Shown here: piece by piece, positions 17,263-25,852 of the stretch
Layout of the letters: every line of letters starts with the position of its first letter
Numbering within the stretch: position 1 is the stretch's first letter
DNA from: Mucilaginibacter rubeus
GTDB lineage: Bacteria; Bacteroidota; Bacteroidia; Sphingobacteriales; Sphingobacteriaceae
Length of the DNA: 64,000 bases
NCBI RefSeq assembly: GCF_003286415.2
Contig: NZ_CP043450.1
Location: 1,426,001-1,490,000, forward strand
Reading direction: 5' to 3'
The notes under the pieces: model-generated
What the model saw: the letters and a program-made list of their open reading frames with translations, nothing else
Databases searched by the model: none
What the model was told of the DNA's origin: nothing
Position numbers and translations under genes: made by a program

Positions 17263-18416
17263 GCGGCGGGTTGGATGGGATAGGGTACGGGAAATCCGGC
17301 GTCGGGTTTGTAGCGTTTTATTTCGGCGATTAGCCCGTGGATATCGCCCTGTATATATTTGAAACTATTGCCGGTTAATATCTTATTATAACTCTGGGTG
17401 ATGATGCCTGTAAGCTGATGATAAAGCGATTCATCGAATAAAAGGATCTCGCCTTTGTGCATTACCAATAAAATATCATCAGGAGTAACATCATAAAATG
17501 CCTGCAGACTTGGCTTTCCGTTTGATTTGGCTATAACGATATCGGCATCAAGCCCGGCAATAAAGCTGCCGGTGTTTAACTGCCAGATTTTGGCCGGTAA
17601 CGATGTTAGGGAATGATACAGCTCATGATCGGTAAGCATTTGCGTTTTGCGCGCAAGGCGGATATGATGCCAGATATCCCAATGGCCGGTCAGCGTACTA
17701 TCTGTACCAAATAAAATACCTGTTTTTGCCTTCAACTCATGAATGGCTGCTGTTTTATCAAACAGGAAATAGTTGGATTCGGGACACCATACCAATGCCT
17801 TAAAGTGTTTGGCCTGCCTGGTACCCATAGCAACCCCATGAACGCCAACCAGCTTGCGCCTGAATAGGTTCCATTTAATAAGCTGATCAATCTCTGTATG
17901 TGCTGCTGTGTTGGAGCCTTCTCCCGAATGGATCACTACGGGCAAGCCTATTTTAAGCGGGTTATTGAGCCGTTTTTTCCAGTTTTTTTCAAACAGAACC
18001 GAGTGGATGCTTTGGCAGTTTTCAAACACGGTGATCAGCGGATCGTTTATGATAGTTTTTTCGCCGTGGTTTACAACAGTTGTTACACCGCAGAGCAGGT
18101 TTTTATAAATACCCCATTGCTCACGCAAGGCAACAGGAATTTTCAATACAGATGCAATTTCATCAGCATACGCCCGATGGATATGTTTGCCCCATTCAGT
18201 GTAGCTTTCATAAGTTTGATTGCCTAACTGGGGGAAAAGGTTAAAATCAAGATGGTCATGTGAATTGATCAATCCCGGAAAAGCGATGGCACCAACAAAG
18301 GTAAGCTGTTCGCGATCATTGGCAATGGCAGGGGCAACCTGTACAATTTTACCCTCGCTTATGCTTATGCTCACAGCAATATCGTTTCCCGGTATCGTCA
18401 CATTATTCAGTACCAT
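17259..18416 (-). CDS. metal-dependent amidohydrolase
   Basis: 385 aa, TIM-barrel amidohydrolase superfamily. All metal ligands of the cytosine/guanine-deaminase-like subgroup can be seen: H-x-H in SHDHLD (about 53), VIHSGEG, GVHGVAMG and GTDSTLTG. The small beta-sandwich formed by both termini is also present (SEGKIVQV at the N terminus, AGLDADIVIAKSNG at the C terminus). These enzymes deaminate or hydrolyse C-N bonds of small ring substrates. Such a gene inside a glycan operon is unusual; with the NodB deacetylase, GNAT and methyltransferase it suggests editing of a nitrogen-bearing substituent. Substrate unknown. It overlaps the methyltransferase gene by 14 bp. Confidence 0.85.
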   Translation of the reverse strand: MVLNNVTIPGNDIAVSISISEGKIVQVAPAIANDREQLTFVGAIAFPGLINSHDHLDFNLFPQLGNQTYESYTEWGKHIHRAYADEIASVLKIPVALREQWGIYKNLLCGVTTVVNHGEKTIINDPLITVFENCQSIHSVLFEKNWKKRLNNPLKIGLPVVIHSGEGSNTAAHTEIDQLIKWNLFRRKLVGVHGVAMGTRQAKHFKALVWCPESNYFLFDKTAAIHELKAKTGILFGTDSTLTGHWDIWHHIRLARKTQMLTDHELYHSLTSLPAKIWQLNTGSFIAGLDADIVIAKSNGKPSLQAFYDVTPDDILLVMHKGEILLFDESLYHQLTGIITQSYNKILTGNSFKYIQGDIHGLIAEIKRYKPDAGFPVPYPIQPAA

Positions 18417-19338
18417 CTGTTCTTCTTAAATGCAATCCATAAATAATGGGGAAGCCTTTATATCGGTCGTAAACATGAAGCGCGTTTTTATCGGCATAAT
18501 AATGCTTCATGCTTTCGTCTATTTTAATTTCTTGTTCGGCAACCAGTTTAAAGTTGTTGTTCAATAGTAAATCTTTAATAGTATTTACCGGGTGCACGTA
18601 ATTTTCAACCGCTATAAAACTGTCGCCATGTTTAAATGTACGCTTGCCGCCGTTGGCCAGCGTGTGCGGGTGAAAATCGGTGATAATGATATCGCCATTA
18701 GGTTTCAGGATCCGCATCCAGGCTTGCAGGGCGGCCTCTATATTTTTAATATGGGCAACTGTAAGCGTTGAAACTATGGTGTCAAAACCACCCGATGGCA
18801 TATCGCCAAACAGGTCATCGGTAATGCGGTAAATATTAGCCGAAGGGAATTTTTGCTGTAAACGGGCCAGCATCCCACCGGAGGTATCAAAACCTGTTAG
18901 CTTTTTGGGGCTTAAGGCAAACAGCTTTTCCCAGTGCCTGCCGGTGCCGCAGCCTATGTCTGCAACATTTTTACCGGTAATAATTGCATCAGTTACCAAC
19001 CGCGGAAACAATATTTCATCCAGGTCAAGCATCAGATTGCCAGGCTGCTGGTCATAGTTTTCTGCCCAGATGTCATAGGCATCAACTGAATTTTTCTCCA
19101 GAATATTTGGTGGGAAAAAGCGCTGCTTGATATAATTCTTTACAGTTTGGATCACAGTACAGGGGTATTTGATTAACAACCTTATATCAACAAATACGGC
19201 TGCTAAATAATAATGGTTGCCAGCCACTTTATTTATAAAGGCAGGCAACCCGCGTAAAATGCCGGGCGTATTTATTATTGTGAGAGTGTGATAGTGCAGA
19301 GGCTCAGAGATAATTGTTGTATGGGCAATCCCCCGCAT
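18403..19338 (-). CDS. class I SAM-dependent methyltransferase
   Basis: The Rossmann methyltransferase core starts near residue 90: motif I VADIGCGTGRHW, acidic loop LTGFDTSGGML, motif IV DTIVSTLTVAHI and post-motif LKPNGDIIITDFHPH. The N-terminal 85 residues are poorly conserved in appearance and the real start might be an internal non-ATG codon. First gene of the coupled minus-strand operon, and divergent from a B12-type radical SAM gene across 136 bp, so the shared region should contain two promoters. Target could be a sugar hydroxyl, an amine or a carboxylate. Confidence 0.85.
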   Translation of the reverse strand: MRGIAHTTIISEPLHYHTLTIINTPGILRGLPAFINKVAGNHYYLAAVFVDIRLLIKYPCTVIQTVKNYIKQRFFPPNILEKNSVDAYDIWAENYDQQPGNLMLDLDEILFPRLVTDAIITGKNVADIGCGTGRHWEKLFALSPKKLTGFDTSGGMLARLQQKFPSANIYRITDDLFGDMPSGGFDTIVSTLTVAHIKNIEAALQAWMRILKPNGDIIITDFHPHTLANGGKRTFKHGDSFIAVENYVHPVNTIKDLLLNNNFKLVAEQEIKIDESMKHYYADKNALHVYDRYKGFPIIYGLHLRRTDGTE

Positions 19339-19474
19339 TTGTGATTGGGTATGGCAGTGGGTTTTATTTTGATGTTGGCTCTGTACTGGCAGGGGTGCTT
19401 TACAGGCCGCTTAAACAAAAAAATAAACCCATTGCCGGGGGATTGAAGGAAAAGCAAAGTATTGACACTAACAG

Positions 19475-20977
19475 ATGAACAAAATATTATTATTTAATCC
19501 GCGCAGCGCTAACAACAAATACCGCATACCAAATTCGATTTTGAATATAGCGGCATCGGTTGATGGAAAATATGACTGGGTGATTGTTGACGGCAATTGT
19601 GAGCACGACCCGATGGTGAAAATAGACAGCTATTTAAGCACCGGCGAGTTTAAGTATTTCGGTTTTACGGTGATGCCGGGACCCCAATTGAGGCAGGCTA
19701 TTATAGCTTCTAAAACTATCAAACAAAAATATCCCGATACTAAAATGATTTGGGGAGGATATTTTCCTTCAAATCAGCCTAACGCGGTTTTATATTCGGG
19801 TTATGTTGATTTTATTATCAATGGCCCCGGCGATCATGCCTTTCCCGCCCTGATTGATGCACTTGAAAAAAATGAGCCTTACGAGTTTATCCGTAACCTC
19901 ATTTACAAAGCAACAGATGGTAAAATCATCAAAACCGCCAAGGAAGATCTTTTAGACCAGGACAACCTGCCGCCATTGCCATATGATAAGCTGAATACTT
20001 TTTATCCTATCACCAAGTTTTTAGGTAAAACCTACCTGGGTGAAAAAACGATGGCTTATCACTCCAGTATTGGATGTCCCTTCACCTGCTCATTTTGCGC
20101 GGTAGTGCCAATTTATGAAGCAAGATGGAAAGCTAAATCAGCACAGAACGTTTATAATGATGTAAAATATATCAAAGATAAATGGGGAGCCGATGCCATC
20201 GAGTTTCATGATAATAACTTTTTTGTATCAGAAAAACGCGCGGTTGAGTTTGCCCGCTTGATAAAACCCGAAAACATGACCTGGTGGGGAATGGCCCGTA
20301 TTGACACCATGTCAAAATTCAAAGATTCGTCGCTGGCGGCTATCCGCGAGTCGGGGTGTAAGATCATCTTTTTTGGTGCGGAAAGCGGCAACAATGCCAT
20401 CCTTGAACAAATGGATAAAGGCGGTACTCAAACCGGCGACCAGATCATCGAGTTTGCCGAGCGTCTGAAAAAGTTTGATATCATTCCCGAATATTCATTT
20501 GTATTGGGCACGCCGGCACCAACGCAGGAGCAGGTACAATCACAAATTGATTTTGAGATAGATTTTATTAAGAAAGTAAAGGCGGTAAACCCCAAAACCG
20601 AGATCGTGATTTATACCTATAGCCCCGTACCTACCGAAGGATCGGAGTTGTTTAAGCAAGTGATTAAAAGTGGCTTCCGCTTTCCGGAAACATTGGAAGA
20701 CTGGATAAGCCCTACCTGGGAAAGCTTCGACTTACGTAAAAATCCGCTTACGCCATGGCTTACACCCGATATGATTGATAAGATCAGGAATTTTGAAACG
20801 GTGCTGAACGGGGTGTATCCAACAGTAACTGATATCAGGCTGAACATGCTTAAACGTATGGCTATTAAGCTGGTGGCTACCATGCGCTATAAGGCCAGCA
20901 TGTACCAATACCCTTACGAGATCAAGTTATTACAAAAAGTTTGGCGCTACAGGCAGCCCGAAATACAGGGATTTTAA
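19475..20977 (+). CDS. B12-binding-domain type radical SAM enzyme 1
   Basis: 500 aa. N-terminal cobalamin-binding-like Rossmann domain (1-150, MIWGGYFPSNQPNAVLYSGY) lacking a recognisable D-x-H-x-x-G loop, then a radical SAM barrel with the [4Fe-4S] motif Cys201-x3-Cys205-x2-Cys208 (GCPFTCSFCAV) and the glycine-rich IIFFGAESG segment. Relatives include HpnJ/BchE-like enzymes that methylate, cyclise or rearrange unactivated carbon. First of three radical SAM genes in this stretch; the next follows after 3 bp, so they are co-transcribed. Divergent from the methyltransferase operon. Substrate unknown. Confidence 0.88.
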   Translation: MNKILLFNPRSANNKYRIPNSILNIAASVDGKYDWVIVDGNCEHDPMVKIDSYLSTGEFKYFGFTVMPGPQLRQAIIASKTIKQKYPDTKMIWGGYFPSNQPNAVLYSGYVDFIINGPGDHAFPALIDALEKNEPYEFIRNLIYKATDGKIIKTAKEDLLDQDNLPPLPYDKLNTFYPITKFLGKTYLGEKTMAYHSSIGCPFTCSFCAVVPIYEARWKAKSAQNVYNDVKYIKDKWGADAIEFHDNNFFVSEKRAVEFARLIKPENMTWWGMARIDTMSKFKDSSLAAIRESGCKIIFFGAESGNNAILEQMDKGGTQTGDQIIEFAERLKKFDIIPEYSFVLGTPAPTQEQVQSQIDFEIDFIKKVKAVNPKTEIVIYTYSPVPTEGSELFKQVIKSGFRFPETLEDWISPTWESFDLRKNPLTPWLTPDMIDKIRNFETVLNGVYPTVTDIRLNMLKRMAIKLVATMRYKASMYQYPYEIKLLQKVWRYRQPEIQGF

Positions 20978-20980
20978 TTT

Positions 20981-22033
20981 ATGCAGATGACTGGCCAATC
21001 GTTATATCATACCTTTCAGCGTTTTCGTACACTGCAAACGCACCGCATAGCCGCGTTGCCCATCGTAATACTGATGCCGCACAGCGCCTGTAACTGCCGT
21101 TGTGTAATGTGCGATATCTGGAAAGATAATAAAAACCTGAAACAGCTTACCGAAGCCGATGTAACCGACTTGCTTGGTGCCTTGAGGAAATTTGGTACTA
21201 AACAAGTGCTGATGTCGGGAGGAGAGGCTTTGCTGAATACCAATTTTTTCAGGCTATGTGAAATCTTGCACGCCGAAAAGATCAAGGTCACGCTACTATC
21301 AACCGGCCTGTCTATTAAAAAAAACGCAGACAATATCTTAAAGTGGGTTGATGATCTCATTGTTTCTTTAGATGGCGATGAGCTTTTGCACGATGCCATT
21401 CGCAACGTCTCCGGCGCGTTTAATAAGCTGCGGGAAGGGGTGGAATATATCAAATCTATCGAGCCAAAATATCGCATTACAGCGCGTACGGTGATCCACC
21501 GGTTAAATTACAGGAACTGGCCCGCTATTATTGAAGCTGCAAGGCAAATGGGTATTGACCAGGTTAGTTTTTTACCTGCCGATGTGAGCAGTCATGCCTT
21601 TAACCGTCAAACCGCCTGGGCCGAACCCCGGCAGCATGAAATCTTACCTACGGAAAATGAACTCGCCGAGTTTCAGGAAATAACGAATCAGGTACTTGCA
21701 AACAAAGCTGATTTTACCAACAGGTTCATTGCCGAGTCGCCGGCTAAGATCCAGGATATTTATGGCTATTACGCGGCTTTTTACGGCCATAATGCGTTCC
21801 CGTTTAAAAAGTGCAATGCGCCTTGGGTATCTGCAGTTATTGAGGCCGACGGCGAAGTGCGCCCCTGCTTTTTTCATGAGGCGATAGGCAACATCAGGGA
21901 TAATAAGTTGGAGGATATTTTGAATAGTAACGAAGCGATCAACTTTCGTAAAACACTGGATATGGCTAATAATCCTACCTGTGTTAAATGCGTGTGCTCG
22001 CTTAATTTATCGCCTTTGGCGAGGTTGGATTAG
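20981..22033 (+). CDS. radical SAM enzyme with SPASM-like C-terminal domain
   Basis: 350 aa. Radical SAM cluster motif Cys37-x3-Cys41-x2-Cys44 (CNCRCVMC), then MSGGEALLN (SAM-binding GGE) and LIVSLDGD. The C terminus holds additional cysteines typical of a SPASM/twitch auxiliary iron-sulfur site: KCNAPWVSAVIEADGEVRPC and CVKCVCSLN. SPASM proteins act on peptides (RiPP maturases) or carbohydrates and other small molecules; no precursor peptide gene is visible nearby, so a glycan or lipid substrate seems likelier. Three bp after the preceding radical SAM gene. Confidence 0.9.
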   Translation: MQMTGQSLYHTFQRFRTLQTHRIAALPIVILMPHSACNCRCVMCDIWKDNKNLKQLTEADVTDLLGALRKFGTKQVLMSGGEALLNTNFFRLCEILHAEKIKVTLLSTGLSIKKNADNILKWVDDLIVSLDGDELLHDAIRNVSGAFNKLREGVEYIKSIEPKYRITARTVIHRLNYRNWPAIIEAARQMGIDQVSFLPADVSSHAFNRQTAWAEPRQHEILPTENELAEFQEITNQVLANKADFTNRFIAESPAKIQDIYGYYAAFYGHNAFPFKKCNAPWVSAVIEADGEVRPCFFHEAIGNIRDNKLEDILNSNEAINFRKTLDMANNPTCVKCVCSLNLSPLARLD

Positions 22034-22078
22034 GATAGAAAAGATAAAAATATAAACTATAAAAGGCGGCTTTGCATA

Positions 22079-22188
22079 ATTCCCCTCTTGAGAGGGGGCG
22101 CAGAGTTAATGAGCGATGGCTGGGGTGTGTTATACGATATGCTAATTAAAGCAGTAACACACCCCTCCACCCCTCTCAAGAGGGGAAT
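22079..22188. repeat. nested palindromic repeat between radical SAM genes
   Basis: Perfect 19-bp inverted termini (22079-22097 and 22170-22188, CCCCTCTTGAGAGGGG core) enclose a second perfect 11-bp pair GGGGTGTGTTA (22122-22132) / TAACACACCCC (22155-22165). The 232-bp gap between the second and third radical SAM genes is otherwise empty. It resembles dispersed repeats of Bacteroidota and may split or attenuate the operon. Confidence 0.85.
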
Positions 22189-22264
22189 CGCACTTGCCAA
22201 CCTTTTCCTAACTTGACAACTATGTTTTCAAAAGAAGGGAATTTAAATAAGGTTTTTAAAACGT

Positions 22265-23728
22265 ATGAACAATATACTGTTTACACATTCTTACTTTTTA
22301 CGGTTTGATCCCAAGCAATGGGGTATAGGGCAGCCTTATGCACCGCTGGGAACCATATATGCTGCTGCTTTAATGCGCGAACGAGGTTATAACGTAAGCC
22401 TGTTTGATACCATGTTTGTGAGCAACCCCGATGAGGTAATACCGGCCATTGAACTGAGTAAACCCAGTTTTTTTGTGATTTATGACGATGGGTTCAATTA
22501 CCTCACCAAAATGTGCCTGACCAACATGCGCGAGGCTGCTTTTAGAATGGCAAAGCTGGCAAAGGAAAGAGGATGCACGGTAATTGTTTCAAGTTCCGAT
22601 TCGACCGATAGGTACGCGGCCTATCTTGCAGAGGGGGCTGATTTTGTTATCCTGGGCGAGGCGGAACAAACGCTAATTGAACTTACAGAGCATATTAAAG
22701 GCGGCAATACCGATCATTTCGGTATTAAAGGCTTAGCCTACATGAACGGCAGTGAAATCATTAAGACTCCCGGCCGTTCAGTAATGAAGGAGTTGGACAG
22801 CTTACCAATGCCCGCCTGGGATTTGGTAAACATGGATACTTACCGCGAGATGTGGTTAAAAAATGCCGGCTATTTTTCAATTAATGTGGTGACCACCCGT
22901 GGCTGCCCTTTCAAGTGTAACTGGTGTGCTAAACCTATCTATGGCAACAGATATAATTCGCATAGTCCTCAGTATATTGTGAACGAGATTAAAATGCTGA
23001 AGGAAAGGTATGGCATGGATCATATCTGGTTTTGCGATGATATTTTCGGACTGAAACCCGGTTGGGTGCAGGAGTTTGCCAAACTGTTGGGGCAGGAAGG
23101 AATTAAAATCCGCTTCAAGATCCAGTCGCGGGCCGATTTGCTGGTTGAAGAGGAAGCTGTGCAAGCACTGGCCGCTGCCGGTTGCGAGAACGTATGGATA
23201 GGGGCCGAAAGCGGATCGCAAAAAGTACTCGATGCTATGGATAAGGGCATTACCATCGATCAGATCCATACCGCCACGCACCTCATGAAAGCGCATGGCA
23301 TCAAGCCCTCGTTTTTTATCCAGTTTGGTTATCCGGAAGAAACGCGCGACGATATTACGCTGACCATAGATATGATCAATCAATTGCTACCGTATGAGAT
23401 AGGTATATCGGTATCATATCCCTTACCTGGTACCGGTTTTTATGAGCGAGTGAAAGCTGAGCTGAAAAAGAAAACCAACTGGACAGATTCTGACGAGATG
23501 GCTTTGATGTTTAAGAACACTTACCCTGCTTATTACTACAAGCAACTGCATAAATACGTACACCGTAACTATCACAAACATTTGGCTCAAAACAGCCTGC
23601 AAAAGCTGCTGAAAGATCCGTTCGCGATTTCGGCAAACGGTATAAAGAAAGCGTTATCGGTATTTTATTACGCCCCGCTTACTTACCTTGAAAAGCTAAA
23701 GCTGGAGAAATTTGAAAAAGCGATATGA
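22265..23728 (+). CDS. B12-binding-domain type radical SAM enzyme 2
   Basis: 487 aa. N-terminal B12-binding-like domain (PYAPLGTIYAAALMRERGY, then ADFVILGEAEQTLIEL) without a clear D-x-H-x-x-G ligand loop, followed by a radical SAM barrel with Cys214-x3-Cys218-x2-Cys221 (GCPFKCNWCAKP), VWIGAESGSQKVLDAMDKG and a C-terminal SVSYPLPGTGFY segment. This is the BchE/phosphonate methylase-like architecture. It shares its domain order with the gene at 19475, suggesting sequential C-methylation or ring-forming steps. Its stop overlaps the next methyltransferase start by 4 bp. Confidence 0.9.
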   Translation: MNNILFTHSYFLRFDPKQWGIGQPYAPLGTIYAAALMRERGYNVSLFDTMFVSNPDEVIPAIELSKPSFFVIYDDGFNYLTKMCLTNMREAAFRMAKLAKERGCTVIVSSSDSTDRYAAYLAEGADFVILGEAEQTLIELTEHIKGGNTDHFGIKGLAYMNGSEIIKTPGRSVMKELDSLPMPAWDLVNMDTYREMWLKNAGYFSINVVTTRGCPFKCNWCAKPIYGNRYNSHSPQYIVNEIKMLKERYGMDHIWFCDDIFGLKPGWVQEFAKLLGQEGIKIRFKIQSRADLLVEEEAVQALAAAGCENVWIGAESGSQKVLDAMDKGITIDQIHTATHLMKAHGIKPSFFIQFGYPEETRDDITLTIDMINQLLPYEIGISVSYPLPGTGFYERVKAELKKKTNWTDSDEMALMFKNTYPAYYYKQLHKYVHRNYHKHLAQNSLQKLLKDPFAISANGIKKALSVFYYAPLTYLEKLKLEKFEKAI

Positions 23729-24546
23729 CCGGAACTGCAACACATGTAAATGAACAATTTGCCGAGGCGGCGTTCAGTAACCAGTCGGTAATTTTTGATG
23801 AGCTGTATTCTGGGGATACCATCATTGGCTACAAACGCAAGCGGGTACGCGACCATATTCTGCAGTATCTTAAGCCCGGAGGCAGTATCCTGGAACTGAA
23901 TAGCGGTACCGGCGAAGATGCCCTGTTTTTTGCAAAAAAAGGTTTTAAGGTTCATGCTACCGATATTTCAAAAGGGATGCAGCAGCAATTGCAGGAAAAG
24001 GTATTAAAGCATGGTGTACAACATTTGGTAAGTAATGAACTTTGCTCATATACCCAGCTCAAACAGCTTGATAATAAAGGCCCTTATGATCTGATCTTCT
24101 CCAACTTTGCAGGCCTCAATTGTACCGGCGAACTGGATAAAGTGCTCGGTTCATTTGCAGAACTGCTAAATCCGGGTGGTATGGTCACTCTTGTAATATT
24201 GCCCAGGTTTTGCCTTTGGGAAACTCTGCTGGTATTTAAAGGGAAGTTCAAAACTGCTTTCCGTCGTTTTTTTAGCAGCAAAGGCCGTAAGGCGCATGTT
24301 GAAGGTGTGTATTTTGATTGTTTCTACTACAATCCGTCATACATCAAAAATCGCTTAAAACGGGATTTTGAAGTATTAGATGTTGAGGGACTCTGTACTA
24401 TAGTGCCTCCTTCATATATCGAAGGCTTTGCCGAAAAGCATCCACGTGCTTATAAAATATTGACAGCCTGGGAAGACAGGCTGAAAACCACCTGGCCATT
24501 TAAGTATATCGGGGATTATTATATTATTTCGTTGAGGAAGAAGTGA
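23725..24546 (+). CDS. class I SAM-dependent methyltransferase
   Basis: 273 aa. Motif I ILELNSGTGEDALFFAKKG, acidic residue in VHATDISKGM, motif IV DLIFSNFAGLNC and LNPGGMVTLVIL. The second half (FKTAFRRFFSSKGRKAHVEG, then VEGLCTIVPPSYIEGF) matches no subgroup I can name. ATGA overlap with the upstream radical SAM enzyme indicates coupled translation and a shared pathway: an O- or N-methylation after the radical step is plausible. Last gene of the plus-strand set; degenerate palindromic repeats follow. Confidence 0.87.
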   Translation: MTGTATHVNEQFAEAAFSNQSVIFDELYSGDTIIGYKRKRVRDHILQYLKPGGSILELNSGTGEDALFFAKKGFKVHATDISKGMQQQLQEKVLKHGVQHLVSNELCSYTQLKQLDNKGPYDLIFSNFAGLNCTGELDKVLGSFAELLNPGGMVTLVILPRFCLWETLLVFKGKFKTAFRRFFSSKGRKAHVEGVYFDCFYYNPSYIKNRLKRDFEVLDVEGLCTIVPPSYIEGFAEKHPRAYKILTAWEDRLKTTWPFKYIGDYYIISLRKK

Positions 24547-24562
24547 AAGTAAAAGTGAAGAT

Positions 24563-24734
24563 TGTTCATCCTGAGCGATAGCTAAGGATCTTCTACGATA
24601 CGTAAAGCCACTAAACAGAGCGCAGAAGATGCTTAGTACCTGGCCTCGCGCGGCCAAGAGCGCGACGATGTAAGGTCACTACAACAATAAGTCGTTACCT
24701 GCCTATCGGCGATTGCTTCGTGCCTCGCAATGAC
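24563..24734. repeat. degenerate mosaic of palindromic repeats
   Basis: TTCATCCTGAGCGATAGC with GGATCTTCT (24565-24593) and an imperfect partner GCAGAAGATGCTTAG (about 24620-24635), then an isolated right half GATTGCTTCGTGCCTCGCAATGAC (ending 24734) of the GTCATTGCGAG family. The left half is missing. The rest of 24547-24828 holds no gene I can support. Confidence 0.6.
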
Positions 24735-24828
24735 GCGGTGGATATGCCATTTGACCTTCACAGATCTCTATTTTCTTCCACTCCGCATGACACCCGTTTT
24801 ACTTTACCTTACTTGGCAAAATCGATAT

Positions 24829-25791
24829 TTACTGCGCAACCCGCTCTTCAGATTGCTGTAATAACATACAAACCTTAGTCCGGTACCGTTCTATTAATTT
24901 AACCTGAAAATTTTCGGGAGCGGGTTTGGCGAAATGTTTGCTTGCGGCCATGCTCATTACTGCGCCCCGCATATTTAGTTTCTTCATTTCGGTTTTCTTG
25001 TTCCAGCGGCCTGCGGTAATTTCCATTAATAGGTTGTCAAGCCAACTTCCGAAAGGATTATCGAACAGCTTTTCGGCAAAAACTTTGTACCATGTTTTTT
25101 TTAATGGTTTTGCGGTGGCAAGGCGCATACACTTGTTGGGCAAAAAATCATGCATCCAGGAGTTTGCCTTGTAAAAATTCTCAAAGGTGATATCTCCTTC
25201 AAGCGGGATAATGGTGGCTACTTCAATAGCGGTATAAATGTTTTTTTCAACTATCTGCAGCCGGACTTCATCTATATAATAGTTCATGCAGTAATTATGC
25301 TGTTTACCAACCAAAAAGGTAAGTTTCTTGAACATATGCATAAACGTACGTGCAAGCCAGAGCCTGTTGCGTTCGGTAATGATGAAGAAATCAATATCTG
25401 AGTTTTCGTCGGCACAGTTTTTTGATAACGAACCTGAAATGCCTACGCCACGTACGTAAGGGAATTTGATCAGGAAAGCGCCAATCTCTTTAGCCTTATT
25501 GACCAGTTCGGCTGCCTTCTTATTCATTTTATTACGCTTTATCGCGATCATATAATCGTTTTTGAGCGAATAAAACCTGTCGAAATGAAATACCAGCTTA
25601 TCTGCTATGAGTTGATCAAGCGCTTCGGTAAAATCATGCTGACCATACTTATTTTCAAGGAACAGGAATATTTCGCCGTAGGTTAGCGGATAGTCCCACA
25701 TGTCAAAATAAGCAAGGGTAGCTAAGATATTGTTTCGGGTATTCAGCAAGCGTTTATTGTTTTGTTCAATTAAGGTGGCTATACTTTTCAC
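24829..25791 (-). CDS. nucleotidyltransferase-fold protein with winged-helix-like N terminus
   Basis: 320 aa. The polymerase-beta nucleotidyltransferase signature is intact: GISGSLSKNCADENSDIDFF (about 115-135), with the G-S helix and the D-x-D metal pair. The N-terminal 80 residues (ILATLAYFDMWDYPLTYGEI) look like a winged helix. The start is GTG; no upstream ATG exists in frame. The fold covers nucleotide transfer to proteins, sugars or small molecules. It is the distal member of the minus-strand polysaccharide genes, 61 bp past the O-antigen ligase-like gene. Function in the pathway is unknown. Confidence 0.75.
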   Translation of the reverse strand: MKSIATLIEQNNKRLLNTRNNILATLAYFDMWDYPLTYGEIFLFLENKYGQHDFTEALDQLIADKLVFHFDRFYSLKNDYMIAIKRNKMNKKAAELVNKAKEIGAFLIKFPYVRGVGISGSLSKNCADENSDIDFFIITERNRLWLARTFMHMFKKLTFLVGKQHNYCMNYYIDEVRLQIVEKNIYTAIEVATIIPLEGDITFENFYKANSWMHDFLPNKCMRLATAKPLKKTWYKVFAEKLFDNPFGSWLDNLLMEITAGRWNKKTEMKKLNMRGAVMSMAASKHFAKPAPENFQVKLIERYRTKVCMLLQQSEERVAQ

Positions 25792-25852
25792 GTCTTTGTA
25801 TATATAATGATGACGTACCGTTTGCGGCTATGGTTGCCTGTTAACAAAGTAG

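Noticed and set aside
19275..19457. 60-codon minus-strand frame upstream of the methyltransferase
   Set aside because: Overlaps the methyltransferase N terminus in another frame and occupies the divergent promoter region; no protein features.
19475..23728. Firm claim that the two B12-type radical SAM enzymes bind cobalamin
   Set aside because: The D-x-H-x-x-G ligand loop is not visible in either N-terminal domain; only the overall domain order supports it.
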